Notes: a model not told the origin generated them from the sequence alone. 64,000 nt of DNA from Eopsaltria australis (GCA_034509425.1 JAVTVJ010000223.1:1-64000), one strand, 5' to 3'. Counted from the first letter of the stretch, positions 28,066-39,720 are shown. Numbers and translations are program-made.

Positions 28066-31000
28066 ATGTCGGCGCGGGGCGGCTTCGGCGACCCTCAGGT
28101 ACCGTGAGGGGCCTGCCCTTCCAAACAGCCTCCGAGCGGCCGGGGGGGACACGGGGGAGGTGTGGGGGAACGATTCCTGCAACCCCCGGAGCAGAAAACG
28201 GGAGAAATTCTCCTTTTAAGGCTTTAAATCAGCGGGGTTTCACAGCCGCTGGGGGTTAAATTGGGGTGGACATTCAGGAATTTCTGTCTCTTAAACCCCT
28301 TCAAATCGCCTTTCCTGTTCCTTTCCCCGCTTATTTTATTTTATTTTTATTTTTTTTTATTTTACTTTATTTTATTTTATTTTATTTTATAATTTGGGCG
28401 TCTCCTATTTTCCATTTTGAAACAGCTTCTAACGCGGCGCATCCCCTCCAATCCCAAATATCACCATATTAAAACCCGTCTGGATACCGGTAAGTAAAAT
28501 TTTTTTCTGAGGTAAAACCATCAAAAGCTGGCTGTAGGACGACAGAAAAATGATAATTAATGCCTTAATTACCTCTGCCCTGAGCTAATTTACCCCGAAC
28601 ACTGCGGATTTCTTTCTCATTGTGATTATTTCTCTCACCAAATGTTTGCAGCTAAAAATTTCCTATTTACGATTTTCTTTCAAGGCTGAAATTTAAAGGA
28701 GCACAAACTGTACAGATTTATGTGTATTTGTGTGTATTTATTTATATTTTTGGCCATTTATATATATTTATATATATATTTCTTCACACGTCACCCCCCT
28801 GAAAATCGATTTTAAATGCTCTGTGTGGAGATAACCACACATTTAAAGCCTTTCTTGTCTTAAAACCGATTTCTTTTATTTATCCTTCATTTTAAAAGAA
28901 GAATTTGGAGGTTTAAACCGGGTCAGGTTCTGTTGTGGTGGTTCCCATAGAAATTCCTGCTCTTGCAATTCCTCTCCATGGATTTTTCCTCTATTTTTTC
29001 AAGCCAAAAATCATTATTTGGGGGTGTCTTTTTGGGGTTCTTTGTGTTCTTAAAGCAGCTGAATTTTATCCAGGAGCACCAAACTGGAGCACCCTCACCA
29101 AAATGATGGGAAAGGAACAGAAAACGTTTGGATTTTTGTGTTTGGCTCAAGTTTCTGTGAAAGAAAAGAGGAAAATTTTGGCTTTTTTTGCACCTTTTAT
29201 TGTCATGGTGAAGGAGGATCTCCATCCAACAGCTGCTTCCTTCAAAACAATTAAAATTCAAGCCTTAATGAGCCTGAAGAAAACCTTTAATAAAGAAATA
29301 ATTGCAATAAACTGATTTTTTTTGTTTCTCTTACAGGAAATAGCATGTCAAAATACCTGGAAAAATTGGAAATTATCAAAAAAAGTGAGTACCTGGGCAG
29401 GGTTAAAAATGGATTATTGCGAAACTCAGAGAGCAGGGGCTGAACCCCGGGAGCTTTTCCTTGGAAATCCTCACAGATTTGATTTCAAACTCCAAGCAGG
29501 GATTTTCCAGAGCCTTCTTTGTGCAGTTTTTGCTGCTGGGAAGATTTTTATGGATCATTTCTGAGGCTTTATTTCACTTTTAGGGCACAATTTGAGCTCT
29601 TTTAATCTTGATATCATTTCAATTCCAAAACACTCCAGGACAGGAATAAACCAAGCTCATTCCTTGTTGTTTTTTCATTGATTTCACCACCATTAAACAT
29701 TGATATCTTGAAGACTTTGGGGTTATTCAGCTTCAATTCTTTTTATTTCTCTATTTTCCCACCACACCAAGGCTTTTCAAATCCTTTTTCCCAACAAAAG
29801 CCTGCAATTTATGATTTATTCTCAAATAGATTTATTCTCAAGGAGCCAGCAAAACTCTTCAAGGCTGCGTTTATGGAGGTGATTAAAAAAAAAAGCCCTG
29901 AATTGAACGGAAATCTTCATTAATGAGCATTAATTTAAAAAAAAAACCTCCATTAATGAACATTAATTTAAAAAAAAACCTTCCTGAATTGAACTGACAC
30001 CTCCATTAATGAGCATTAATTTTTAAAATACCCCTGATTTTAACTGAAACCTCCATTAATGAACAGTAATTTTTAAAATACCCCTGAATTGAACTGAAAC
30101 CTCCATTAATGAGCATTAATTTAAAATAAACCCTTGATTTTAACTGAAACCTTCATTAATGAGCATTAAATAAAAAAATACCCCTGAATTTAACTGAAAT
30201 CTTCATTAATGAGCATTAATTTTTTAAAAACCCTGATTTGAACTGAAACCTTCATTAATGAACATTAATTTGTTTTAAAAATCTGAATTGAACTGAAACC
30301 TTCATTAATGAGCATTAATTTAAAATAAACCCCTGATTCGAACTGAAACCTTCATTAATGAGCAGTAATTTTAAAAAAAAAACCCTGATTTGAACTGAAA
30401 CCTCCATTAATGAACTTTAATTTTTAAAAACCCCTGAATTGAACTGAAACCTCCATTAATGAACATTAATTTTAAAAAAAACCCCTCCATTAATGAACAT
30501 TAATTAGGATTTGAACCATTCAGGTTCAGTTCTCAGCCCCACTTCCCGAGCGAGCTCACGGGAATCGATCTGTGCCAAACGAGCCTTTGTTTGTTGCCTT
30601 TTGAGTTCTGTTTTTCCCAAACACTGGGAGTGGGGGGAAAAAAAAGAATCAAAAGAATGACCTGGAGCTTTCCAAAAACCCCACTTTGTTCCCTGAGATT
30701 TCAGCGTTGAAAACGTTGGGTGTTTTTTTGGTTTCCAATCTCACCTGGGATCTGTTCCCTGCTCTTCTTTTATTCCCTCCTTTTATCCCGGAGGAACTTT
30801 CCCATTCTGGCCGGGCTGAATGGCCACGTTGTGTTCCCAGGGAGCTGAGGAACCTCTCCCCCCTGGGTTTCTCAGGGATAGATGACACCGTGAGGGTTTA
30901 AATCCCCCCCCCAGCAGAGCACAGGCACCTCTGTGTGCCTTATGTAACGGCAGAGATTTCAAATGAGATGAGAGGGAGCTGCCCCCACCATCGGCCGTCC

Positions 31001-34000
31001 TTTGGGAGGATTGCCTGCAGGAAACACACACACACACACACACAGAGCCTCCTCCTCCTCTCTGCTGCTGACTCCTCTGCTCTCCCTCTCCTGAGGAGGA
31101 AAACGAGAGTTATCCTTGGGAAACAGAACCATTCCAAGCAAAAGGCATGTCTGAAAACTCCAACGGATCCGCCAGGACCGGACCGGGTACGTGGGGGGTT
31201 GGTTTGGGAGCTGGGAGCAGCAGCGCTTCTGAGCTCCCTGGGGAAGGCTTTTTGGGGTGGAAAAGGCAAGATTTAGGGCAGGATCTTAGCAAAGAGGCTT
31301 TTCTTGGGATAAAAAATGGGAAGGAACCATCCAGGAGCTGCGTTGTTGGGCTTCACCAGTGTTTTTATCCATGCAGCACTTGCCAAGCTTTGCTGCTTTT
31401 GTTTCTCCTTCTAAATGAAGTTTATTTGACATGACAGGCTCTTTTTTGGCCTTTTCTGGGCAATTTTAATCCTCAGGGAGATGAAATGGAAAATCATCCC
31501 AGGAGATAATGGTTACTGGGTTTTTTATGAGTTAAAGGAGGATTTAACAACTTGATTTTAACTTTATTTCAACTTCATTTCAACTTTAACTCAATTTTAT
31601 GAGTTAAAGGAGGCTTGAGACCAAGGTGGTTTCGCAAGAACCACGAGGGAGGATGATTTCCATTTCATTGCCATCCTGAAATCCAGTTTCTGCACCTCCT
31701 CCTCCTCCTCCAGTCCTTCTGCACCTCCTGTCCTTCATCCCCGTGGTTTGGATGGGCAGTGGATATTTTGGAAGGGCTCCTTTTTTCCTTTGTGAGGAGC
31801 AAAGAGGTGCTCGTTTTGAAACCTCATTGAAATGATTTAGGGTTGAATTTGGGAATTGTGAATTTGTTTGGTTCCTTCACTAAACACAACCCAGCTTGAG
31901 ATTTTCCACAAGCAAATCCTGTGGGAATTCTTTTGGTGCAGGAATGAGCCCTTCCCCCTTCTCCCTCATCTCCCCTGAGCTAATGGAGCATCCAGCAGAT
32001 GGTTTTAGAGGATTTAGAATTGTTCAACTGAGTGGATTTGCCAGAGATCCTGCTCTCCATTGTTATCCCCGAGCAGCTGGGGAGGCACCAGCTCCTTCCC
32101 AGCCCCGCAATTCCCAGAGGACAAAGCTCCCACTGCTCCCCAGGAGAGGTTGTTCCATGTCAAGATGTTCCTACTGATACCTGGCCTCTCTCTCTGTCTC
32201 CTCCTCCTCCTCCCACCTTTTGTTTCACTCCAGGAGGTTTTTCCCTCCCTCTGCATCTCCAGGATCTGGATGGGATCACGCTCCCACCTCAGCTCTGGGA
32301 GTCTCTGCTCTGGATCTCTGCCAGCAGCCCAGCTCAGTTTTCCTGCTCCCTAAGCTGTGTCTTCAGGATTAAGATTCAATTAGTCCAGTTCCTTGAGTTA
32401 ATTAGCCATTAAGACTCAATTAGTCCGGTTTCTGGTGTCAGTTATCCATTCTGTGTCAGCCAGTGGTGGAAATCAGAATTTAATTGTCTAAAAACTCGGG
32501 ATTTTTTTAATTGTTCAGATGAAACCTGCATGTTTGGCTTGGTGTTTGCAAAGCCACAGTGCCCCCACGCTCTGCTCCTGCTGTAATTTCCACTAATTAA
32601 AAATACAGGTGAAGGAATCTTTTGGTTTAAGGAGCTTTGGGACCCCAAGAGGCTCCAAGAAACAGCAGGAAAAGGGGGAATTGTTCAGGAATTGTTTCCT
32701 GTGGAAAACACAAATTTAGATTGGAGTCTAAAGGCAACTGAATCTGCCTCTTCCACTTCATCATATCTGGACAAGATCAAGATTTAGAACTGGTATTAAT
32801 TAAAATCTCTCTTTATAACTGCTATTAATTAAAAGCTCTCTTCATGACTGCTATTAATTAAAATCTCTCTTCATAACTGATATTAATTAAAAGCTCTCTT
32901 TATGCCTGGCATTTCACAAACTCTCCAGGTTTGCTGCTCTCATCCTTCAGCACAAACCTGCCCTGAATTCCTGCCTGGCTGCAGAAGAGAAGAGCTGGGA
33001 TTAAGTCATGACCTGGTGTCTAAAAAAGCTGGGAAAGAACTGAAAATTTACCTTGGCCTCTTTGTTTTTATTTTGAAGATTACAGGTACAAAAAGGATGA
33101 GCTGTTTAAAAGGCTGAAGGTGACAACTTTTGCTCAGCTGGTGAGTACAGATCCCTCTCTGGCCTCCAGAATCTTTTAGGAACAGCATTTTTATCCTTGG
33201 AATAAAAATCCCTCTGTAATTATTTAGCTTTACTTTTAATTATCCTGTCTTGGCTTCTTCCTGCTTTTATTAAAAGCAAATAATTCATTACCACAGTGGC
33301 CAAATGCCTTTAATTGCAATTGAATTCCAAATTAAAGTTTGTGGTGGCTCCATCTTTGAAATGTATTCGTTCTTTTATTTATCCATTAACTCAAAAGGAT
33401 CTTCAAGGACTTTACAAAAGAAAAAAGGCTGGGTAAAACAGCACCTAAATGTGAATTCTGTGGCTGAAGCCACAAAAATCCTCCCTGATCCCAGGTTTAA
33501 CTGCAGCAGGTTGGGACTTGAAGGCTTTCTGTGCATTATTTTATTTTATTTTATTATTTATAACATTAAAGCAGCAAATCACGAGATTTTTTAAAGTGAA
33601 AAATTGATCAGGAAATAAAGAGATGAGTGGTGCAGGTTCAAGAAAACTGCTTCAAACTAGGAAAAAAACCCCAAGTTATATTCTGAGGAGAGAAAGGAAG
33701 GTTAAACTGGGAGGTTTTTGGGATTGTTCTTCCTGCAGCTGCTCCCTGCTGTGGATGTGGTGTCAGTGTCTCCCTGTTTCTGTGCCCTGCAGGTTCTCCA
33801 GGTGGCCTCTCTGTCCAATGAAACCTTAGAAGTGACAAACGAGGAGCTGCACAAGCTGCAAGGTGACATTGCTGGGGACAGGGACACGCCTGGGGGTCAC
33901 TGCAGGAACTCTTAATCGGGGGGGGAAAGAAAGCTTCACCTGTGGCCTGCAGCAATTCCAGCCTGGGAATAGAAATTCCTTCTGAAAAAGGAGGTTTGGA

Positions 34001-37000
34001 AGCTGGAAGAGCCTTGTGCTGGCAGATCTCTTGTAGTAACACAACCCCCATCAAAAATTCTGTTGTATTGGCTTCTCCAAATGAGATCTCTGCTTAAAAA
34101 AATCACTTGGCTCTTGATTGTTTTGAAGAGGAAGCTCTGCCTAAATGCTCCTGGTTAAGAGGATGAAGATAAAGCTGGCACACTTTTGTCTCCAGGAATA
34201 GAAGCTGCCCTTAAAACCTGCTTGTTTACCTCCTGCAGCTCTAACTCCTGGTGTCCTCCTCTCTCCCCAGATGCTGATGCTGCAGCTGAAGATGCAAATG
34301 GCAAAGGGAGCCCTGAGGGGACCCCCAGCCCCATCCTGTTCCTCAACAACTCAGGAGCAGGGGAATCCCATCGCTCCACGCTGCAGAGGTGCCTCACTCC
34401 AACGCCTTTCCCTTCCTCTTTCTGCTGGTTTTAAATCCTGCTCAGTGGTTTTTGTTCTCATTTCTCATTAAAGCCTGGGTTTGAGAGGGAGGGGATTGGC
34501 AGCATTTCCTGTTGGGATGGGTTTGGGTGGAGGATGCACCCAACATTGTCACCTGATGTCTGACAAGGAAATGGGATTCCATCCAGGTCTCCAGATTCCA
34601 GAATTTTGGGGATAACACAGTCATGGTGTTTGTGGATGGATATGGAGTGCCAGGACACAGGGAGTGGCTTCAAAGAGACACAGGGATCTTGGGAAAGGAA
34701 TTCCATTCTCTTCCTGTCTCAGCAGATGATTATTGAGCCCAGCTGCTGATTTTAAATCCTGCTTAGTGGTTTTTGTTCTAATTTCTCATGAAAGCTTTGA
34801 TTTGTAGGTGAGAGGAAGGGGATTGGCAGCATTTCTTGCTGGGATGGGTTTGGATGGAGGATGGAACGCAACACAGTTCTCACCTGATGTCTGACAAGGA
34901 AATGGGATTCCATGCACACCCCCACACTACAGAGTTTTGGGGATAACACAGTGTTCTGGGGAACTCAGTCACGTGCATGATGTTTGTGGATGGATACGGA
35001 GTGCCAGGACACAGGGAATGGCTTCAAACTCACACAGGGATCTTGGGAAGGAATTCCTGGCTGGGCTGGAATTCCCAGAGCAGCTGTGGCTGCCTCTGGA
35101 TCCCTGGGAGTGTCCAAGGAAAGGTTGGATGGGGTTGGAGCAGCCTGGGACAGTGGGAGGTGTCCCTGCCATGGCAGGGGGGTGGAATGAGATCCTTAAG
35201 GTCCATTCCCACCCAAACCATTCTGGGATTGAGAATAATTCCAAACCCACCCCGTCCAGGGATCCCAGGATGATGCTGGAAGAGGAATCTTCATCCCAGC
35301 TCCTCCCCAGCCCTGGAGCTGTTGGAGAGACACCAAAGCACTCCTTAACCTCGCGTTGCCTTTGCAGTGTGATCAGCGGGGTCGGGGAGATGGACATCGA
35401 GAAGGATTCCCCAAAGAAAGAGGACACCCAGGCCAAGGAGAGGCCCTACCCCGACTGCCCCTTCCTGCTGCTGGACGTGCGGGACCGCGACGCCTACGAG
35501 CAGTGCCACATCGTGGGGGGTGAGCGGCCACAGCCCCATGGGCTCCTGGGCACCGATTCCAGCTCTGGCACACACTCCAGCTGGATTTTATCCCTCAGCT
35601 GGGACATCTCTGGGTGTGCTCAGTGCTCTGCCAGCACATCTCTCCTTCCTGGAAAAGGATGAGGGGCCTGATGTTAATGCCGTACTCAGTCTGTTGTATC
35701 CCAAGCTTTTGGTGTTCAGCCTCTGGATGATTTTTCCCTCTTTTTCTCCATTCTGCAGCTTATTCCTACCCCATTGCAACGTTGTCTAGAACCATGAATC
35801 CATATACAAATAATATTCTGGAATATGTATCCTTTACCTGGAAAAAAATGGGGGGATTTTGGTGCTTATCCGAGCAAAATTAGGGATCTGAAGGAAGGTG
35901 GGACAGGAATTACCTGGTGCAGCTCCACTGCCTCCACCTGATGCTGGATTCTATTTCCTCAAGGCTCCTCTTGGCTCCAGTGGGAGCTGCCTGGATTTGG
36001 ATTTCCTGGGATTTTGGCTGCTGGGAGGCAAAGCCAGACTTGGGCACTGAGCTCTGGGCTGCTCCAGGGATGCATCCAGCAAATCCTTTGGCTTCCTGTC
36101 AGCACCTTGCTGGGGATTGGGGACAGCCAGAGGATTATTGGGTGGCATTAATCTGATCATTCCCAGGTCGTTGACTCTGAGGGGAGGCTGTAAACAAAGG
36201 TGCTGTTGCCATTCCCAGTCTTCAATCAGTGCTGGATCCAGTGGGAATTAAAGCTGTGCCTGGCAAAGCTCAGCCACTGACAATTCCGCAGGGAAAACAT
36301 TCCCGCTGGATGCTTGCAAGCTAAAAATGGACCCTTTACTTCTCCAGTCCTATTTATTTATCCCTTTCTTGCTAAAATGTATCAATATCCCCATAAATTC
36401 AGCAGCGACTCCTTAATGATTTGCCCAGAAAAATGCCCACGGCAAAATCATCATCGTGTACGACAACGACGAGCGCTTGGCCAGCCAGGCGGCCACCACC
36501 ATGTGTGAGAGGGGCTTCGAGAACCTCTTCATGTTATCCGGGGGTGCGTGGGGCTGGCAGAGCTCCCTGGGGACAAGGACAGGGGGGACAGACTGCTGGG
36601 AGCTGCACGTGGGTTGTGGAGTCATGGGATGGGTTAGAAACGGAAGGATTGTCCACTTCCAAGCTTTGCACTGTCCCAGGCTGCTCCAAACATGGCCTTG
36701 GACATTCCAGGGATCCAGGGGCAGCCACAGCTGCTCTGGCAATTCCAGCCCAGCCAGGAATCCCTTCCCAATATCCCATCCCAGTTCCCCTTTTCCAGTT
36801 TGAAGCCATTCCCTGTGTCCTGTCCCTCCAGGCCTTGTCCCCAGTCCCTCTGCAGCTCTCGTGGAGCCCCTTCAGGCCCTGGAATGTTCTGGAAGCTCTC
36901 CCTGGAGCCTTCCCTTCTCCAGGGGAGCATTCCCAGCTCTCCCAGCCTGGCTCCAGAGGGAGCTCTGGGGCCTCTCTGGACTCTCCTCATCCTCCAGATG

Positions 37001-37877
37001 TCCCCAGAGTTGGGCTCCATGTGGGATCTCACCTGAGCAGCGCAGAATTCCCCCTTCTCCTGCTTCCCACCTTCCTCCACCTGGTGCCCGCTCCCCGCTG
37101 CCCCTCCCAGCTGTGCTGACAGGTTCCCTGTGTCCCTGCAGGCCTCAAGGTGCTTGCCCAGAAGATCCCAGAGGGGCTGGTCACGGGCACGCTCCCCGCG
37201 TGCTGCCAGGTGCCGGCTCCGCCGGGATCCACGCGCAGGAGAGCGACCCCCAGGGCGCCCCCCACGCGGGCCGAGAACAAATGGAGATTCTCTGCTGAGG
37301 ATCTGCAGAAACTAAAGCATTACCTGGCTGAGGAGCACCTTCCTTCAGACACTGCCAGTAAGGTCTCAGTGAGAAACAGAGGCCACAGTTCAAAGAACTT
37401 GATTTAGTTATTTATTCTATTTTAAAGAACTGTGTTTAATGGAGGGATTTTGGGTACGTTAAGGGCAGATCAAGTTAACTGACACTTTATATGGAGTTTA
37501 AAGTCACTAATGCAGTACAGGATTTGAAAAATATAAAAGCTAAAATTCTGAGAGCATGCTGCAAGCTCATCGTGGAATGGTTGGGTGGGAAAGGACCTTA
37601 AACCTCATCCGCTCCACCTTCCCCTATCCCAGGCTGCTCCAATCCCATGCAAACCTGGCTGGACACATGCAGGGACGGAGCAACCACAGCTTGTGGACAG
37701 CCAGTTTGTGATTTGGGGGTGTTTTCTTTCCCCACAGGCCGCCTCACCCGGGGCGTTTCAGGCCACGACTCCAAACTCTCATCGGTGAGGAGCAACCCCA
37801 GCCTGCCCAGCTCCTCTGGCACCCTGAGCAGCAGGACCAGCAGCAGGACCAACATCCAGAACAGGCCGTGGAAATAA
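28066..37877 (+). CDS. CEP41: Centrosomal protein of 41 kDa, 361 aa (11 exons)
   Basis: Centrosome and ciliary protein (formerly TSGA14), required for tubulin glutamylation in cilia in vertebrates. Exons: 28066-28098, 28426-28489, 29337-29384, 33079-33140, 33793-33862, 34271-34388, 35368-35519, 35759-35826, 36429-36543, 37142-37357, 37738-37877. The sum is 1086 nt, 361 aa plus TAA, near the human 373 aa. Recognisable blocks are [18 protein letters not shown] (exon 2), [20 protein letters not shown] (exon 4), and a rhodanese domain at about residues 159-256 ([40 protein letters not shown]). The usual catalytic Cys position is Asp217, so sulfurtransferase activity is unlikely. The C terminus is Ser/Arg-rich and ends RPWK, as in mammals. 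The start is the only ATG in exon 1 and lies in the CpG island. Intron 8 looks U12-type. The donor after exon 6 (AGAG|GTGCCT) is weak. Confidence 0.96.
28335..28395. repeat. (TTTTA)n microsatellite
   Basis: Interrupted TTTTA run just before CEP41 exon 2. Confidence 0.9.
29915..30515. repeat. ~48-60 bp AT-rich minisatellite with ATTAATG/CATTAAT palindrome
   Basis: About thirteen occurrences of CATTAATGAGCATTAAT or close variants, separated by CCCTGAATTGAACTGAAACC-type spacers, in CEP41 intron 3. ATTAATG-AG-CATTAAT is a perfect 7+2+7 inverted repeat. Confidence 0.9.
31022..31045. repeat. (CA)n microsatellite
   Basis: About eleven CA units about 100 bp upstream of the candidate alternative CEP41 first exon. 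Confidence 0.9.
31147..31186 (+). other. Candidate alternative first coding exon of CEP41
   Basis: Inside CEP41 intron 3 an ATG opens 13 codons ([13 protein letters not shown]) and meets a donor CGG|GTACGT at 31187. One base is left over, which is exactly the phase needed to splice into CEP41 exon 4 at 33079 (joining as ...[10 protein letters not shown]). The preceding 120 bp are pyrimidine-rich and UTR-like. Neither a known isoform nor transcription can be verified here. It could equally be an unrelated open segment. Confidence 0.3.
32785..32905. repeat. ~33 bp tandem repeat, four units
   Basis: ATTAATTAAAAGCTCTCTTC and ATAACTG variants in CEP41 intron 3. Confidence 0.85.
34430..35055. repeat. 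Two-copy 321-bp tandem duplication
   Basis: TTTAAATCCTGCTCAGTGGT at 34430 recurs at 34751. The copies stay similar through the GGATGGATATGGAGTGCCAG and GGGATCTTGGGAA segments, in CEP41 intron 6. The second copy runs into a CR1 tail, so the element probably inserted before or during the duplication. Confidence 0.85.
34975..35240 (+). mobile_element. CR1 LINE 3' fragment
   Basis: Sense CR1 tail (GGAAGGAATTCCTGGCTGGG to CATTCCCACCCAAACCATTC). Confidence 0.85.
35827..36428 (+). other. CEP41: Putative U12-type (minor spliceosome) intron in CEP41
   Basis: The 5' splice site reads GTATCCTTTACC, a perfect match to the U12 donor RTATCCTTT. Near the 3' end TCCTTAAT (36410-36417) matches the U12 branch-point consensus TTCCTTRAY at all but the first base. 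It is followed by an AG at 36427-36428, 11-12 nt beyond the branch adenosine, as expected for this class. There is no strong polypyrimidine tract before the AG. This intron separates exons 8 and 9 in the rhodanese domain. Confidence 0.8.
36615..37075 (-). mobile_element. CR1 LINE 3' fragment
   Basis: Antisense CR1, one of the longest copies in the window (~460 bp), including CCTGTCCCTCCAGGCCTTGT and GGAGCATTCCCAGCTCTCCC, in CEP41 intron 9. Confidence 0.85.
37568..37715 (-). mobile_element. CR1 LINE 3' fragment
   Basis: Short antisense CR1 end (GGAATGGTTGGGTGGGAAAG) in the last CEP41 intron. Confidence 0.7.
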
Positions 37878-37878
37878 A
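37873..37878 (+). terminator. CEP41: AATAAA overlapping the CEP41 stop codon
   Basis: The stop TAA (37875-37877) lies inside AATAAA, and GT-rich sequence follows. If used, the mRNA would have a 3' UTR of only 15-25 nt. A distal AATAAA at 39284-39289 would give a UTR of about 1.4 kb. Confidence 0.4.
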
Positions 37879-39414
37879 GGAGTGTCCAGGTTTTGGGAAT
37901 CCTGAGCCCCTTTGTGGTTTTAGGGACCGGCAGGGAAGATTTGGCAGCTCGGGTAAGGCTGGGCAGCTGGAATGATGTTTCCTAAGAGCAGGGATTGGCA
38001 TCGTTTGAGGTGCAGGGCAGGACAGAGGGGTTAGAACTGGTTTTGTAGGGCAGGGAGCAAACTGGGACCAGTAGAAACTGCTCCACAAAGCTTTTAGTCC
38101 AGCTGTGGAGGAATTTGTGTGGAGCAATGTGTGAACAGGCCAGAAATCACCCGTGAGCACAAACTTCGGTGTTTTTAGCAGAGATAAAGACATTCAGCAA
38201 CTTGCCAAAAGTGAGAGAAGATCCTGAAAGGGATTTTTTTAGGTGTTTTTTAAAATAAATTATGCTAATGAACAGAAGTATTTATAATCAAGATGTTTTT
38301 GGAGTTGCCCAGGTGGTGCTGTGAGGGTCGTGGATGCTTTGGGAATAGTTGTGTCTTTTTCAAGCTGGAGCTGGAGGAGAATCACTGGGATTCTTTTTTT
38401 TGCCCAGTGACTCCTTTGCCTGAGGTTTTTTAAGGAGTTTCTTTAAGGTTTAGGGCGGCTGAAGGGAAATTTGCTGCTGCTGCTTCCTCACCCTAAAACC
38501 CAGCAGGGAATCTGGGAGTGAACAAGGTGAAGGTTTCCTGGAAAATGAGGAGCACAGTTTTCCTCAAATTGGTGCTTCTGGATACCCTGGGAATGCTCTG
38601 ATTTTCCTGAGCTGCCCGTGGGACACTTTGGAGATGATTTTGGAGGGATCCTGCTCCCAGTTTTTCCATCTGGCATTGCTGAGCCTGGTCCAGCTTTGGT
38701 TATCGTGGTCTTGTGGGTTCTTGTGGGTGTATTTTTGGATTCAGTGGTTTTTCCCTGTTTTTGAAGCAGACAATCTTCAACACATCCCAAAACCCACTGG
38801 TGATTTGGGGATAATTCTGCTGAAAGGGCAAAAAGTAGGAGAAATGGCACATAATTTCCAGTTTGACAGCTTAAGGCTCAGCATCCCTGAGCAGGTTTAT
38901 CTTTTCTTGTGTCTCTGAGTGTGAAATCAGACAAATGCTGCTTGCAGGACTGGCAGGTTCAGTCTGAGAAGCTCCTGCTGCTGTGGGAATAGATTTTTCC
39001 AGCTTGATGAGCTCTTGGATTGGCTAAAATCCTGGTTTTGCTGTCCAGCTGTGGCAGACAGATCCAGAATCCCTGGCTGCTCCGTGCTGCACGAAAACCT
39101 CCCGGTGAAAACAGTGGGGCAAAACTGGCCTGAGTTGTTTGAGATCCTCCAAATCCAAGGAATCAAAGGAAGGACTGAGTGTGCTTTCCACCATCTCGAT
39201 GGATTTGTGTGGATTTGGACTCTCGGTGGTGTTTGGAGCAGAGTCAAACTCCGCGGAGGCTGAGAGGTTGAATTGTTTGATTTAATAAAAATGTGAATTA
39301 CAGCATCTGCTTGGGTGATTTATTTGCAGCTTTTGGGAGCTGTGGAGAGCCTGGAAAAGCTGGGAGTGGGCAGGGGCTCAGCTCCACATTCCCTGGGGAT
39401 TGCAGCAGGTGAGG

Positions 39415-39720
39415 AGAGCTTTGGGTGGGAAGGGACCTCAAAGCACATCCAGCTCCAACCCCTGGACACCTCCCACTGTCCAGGGTGCTCCAGGATTGGT
39501 CTTGGACACTTCCAGGGATCCAAGGGCAGCCACAGCTGCTCTGGGAATTCCAGCCCAGCCAGGAATCCCTTCCAAAAATCCCATCCTAATCTCCCCTTTC
39601 CCAGTGGGAAGCCATTCCCTTTGTCCTATCCTTCAATCCCTCTCCAGCTCTCCTGGAGCCCCAATAAATCCCACCAGCCCCAGATCCCAATTCCCTTCCC
39701 ATCCTCTGCCAGAACAGAAG
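39415..39720 (-). mobile_element. CR1 LINE 3' fragment
   Basis: Antisense CR1 end (TTTGGGTGGGAAGGGACCTC to CAATCCCTCTCCAGCTCTCC) between CEP41 and CPA1. Confidence 0.85.

Larger units (their letters stand above)
27650..28190. promoter_or_regulatory. CpG island, bidirectional MEST/CEP41 promoter
   Basis: A block very rich in CG dinucleotides separates the divergent MEST (minus) and CEP41 (plus) first exons. Between them are an inverted CCAAT box (ATTGG, 27953-27957) and a direct one (CCAAT, 27977-27981) within an imperfect inverted repeat (ATTGGCCGC / GCGGCCAAT). An RFX-type X-box, GTTGCC-G-GGCGAC, lies at 27912-27924. No TATA box is apparent. In mammals the MEST side of this island is the imprinted DMR; nothing in the sequence shows methylation state here. 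Confidence 0.85.

Noticed and set aside
27787..28182. 131-aa minus-strand frame contiguous with MEST exon 1
   Set aside because: Its ATG lies within CEP41 intron 1, beyond the likely MEST promoter, and the composition is that of a translated CpG island.
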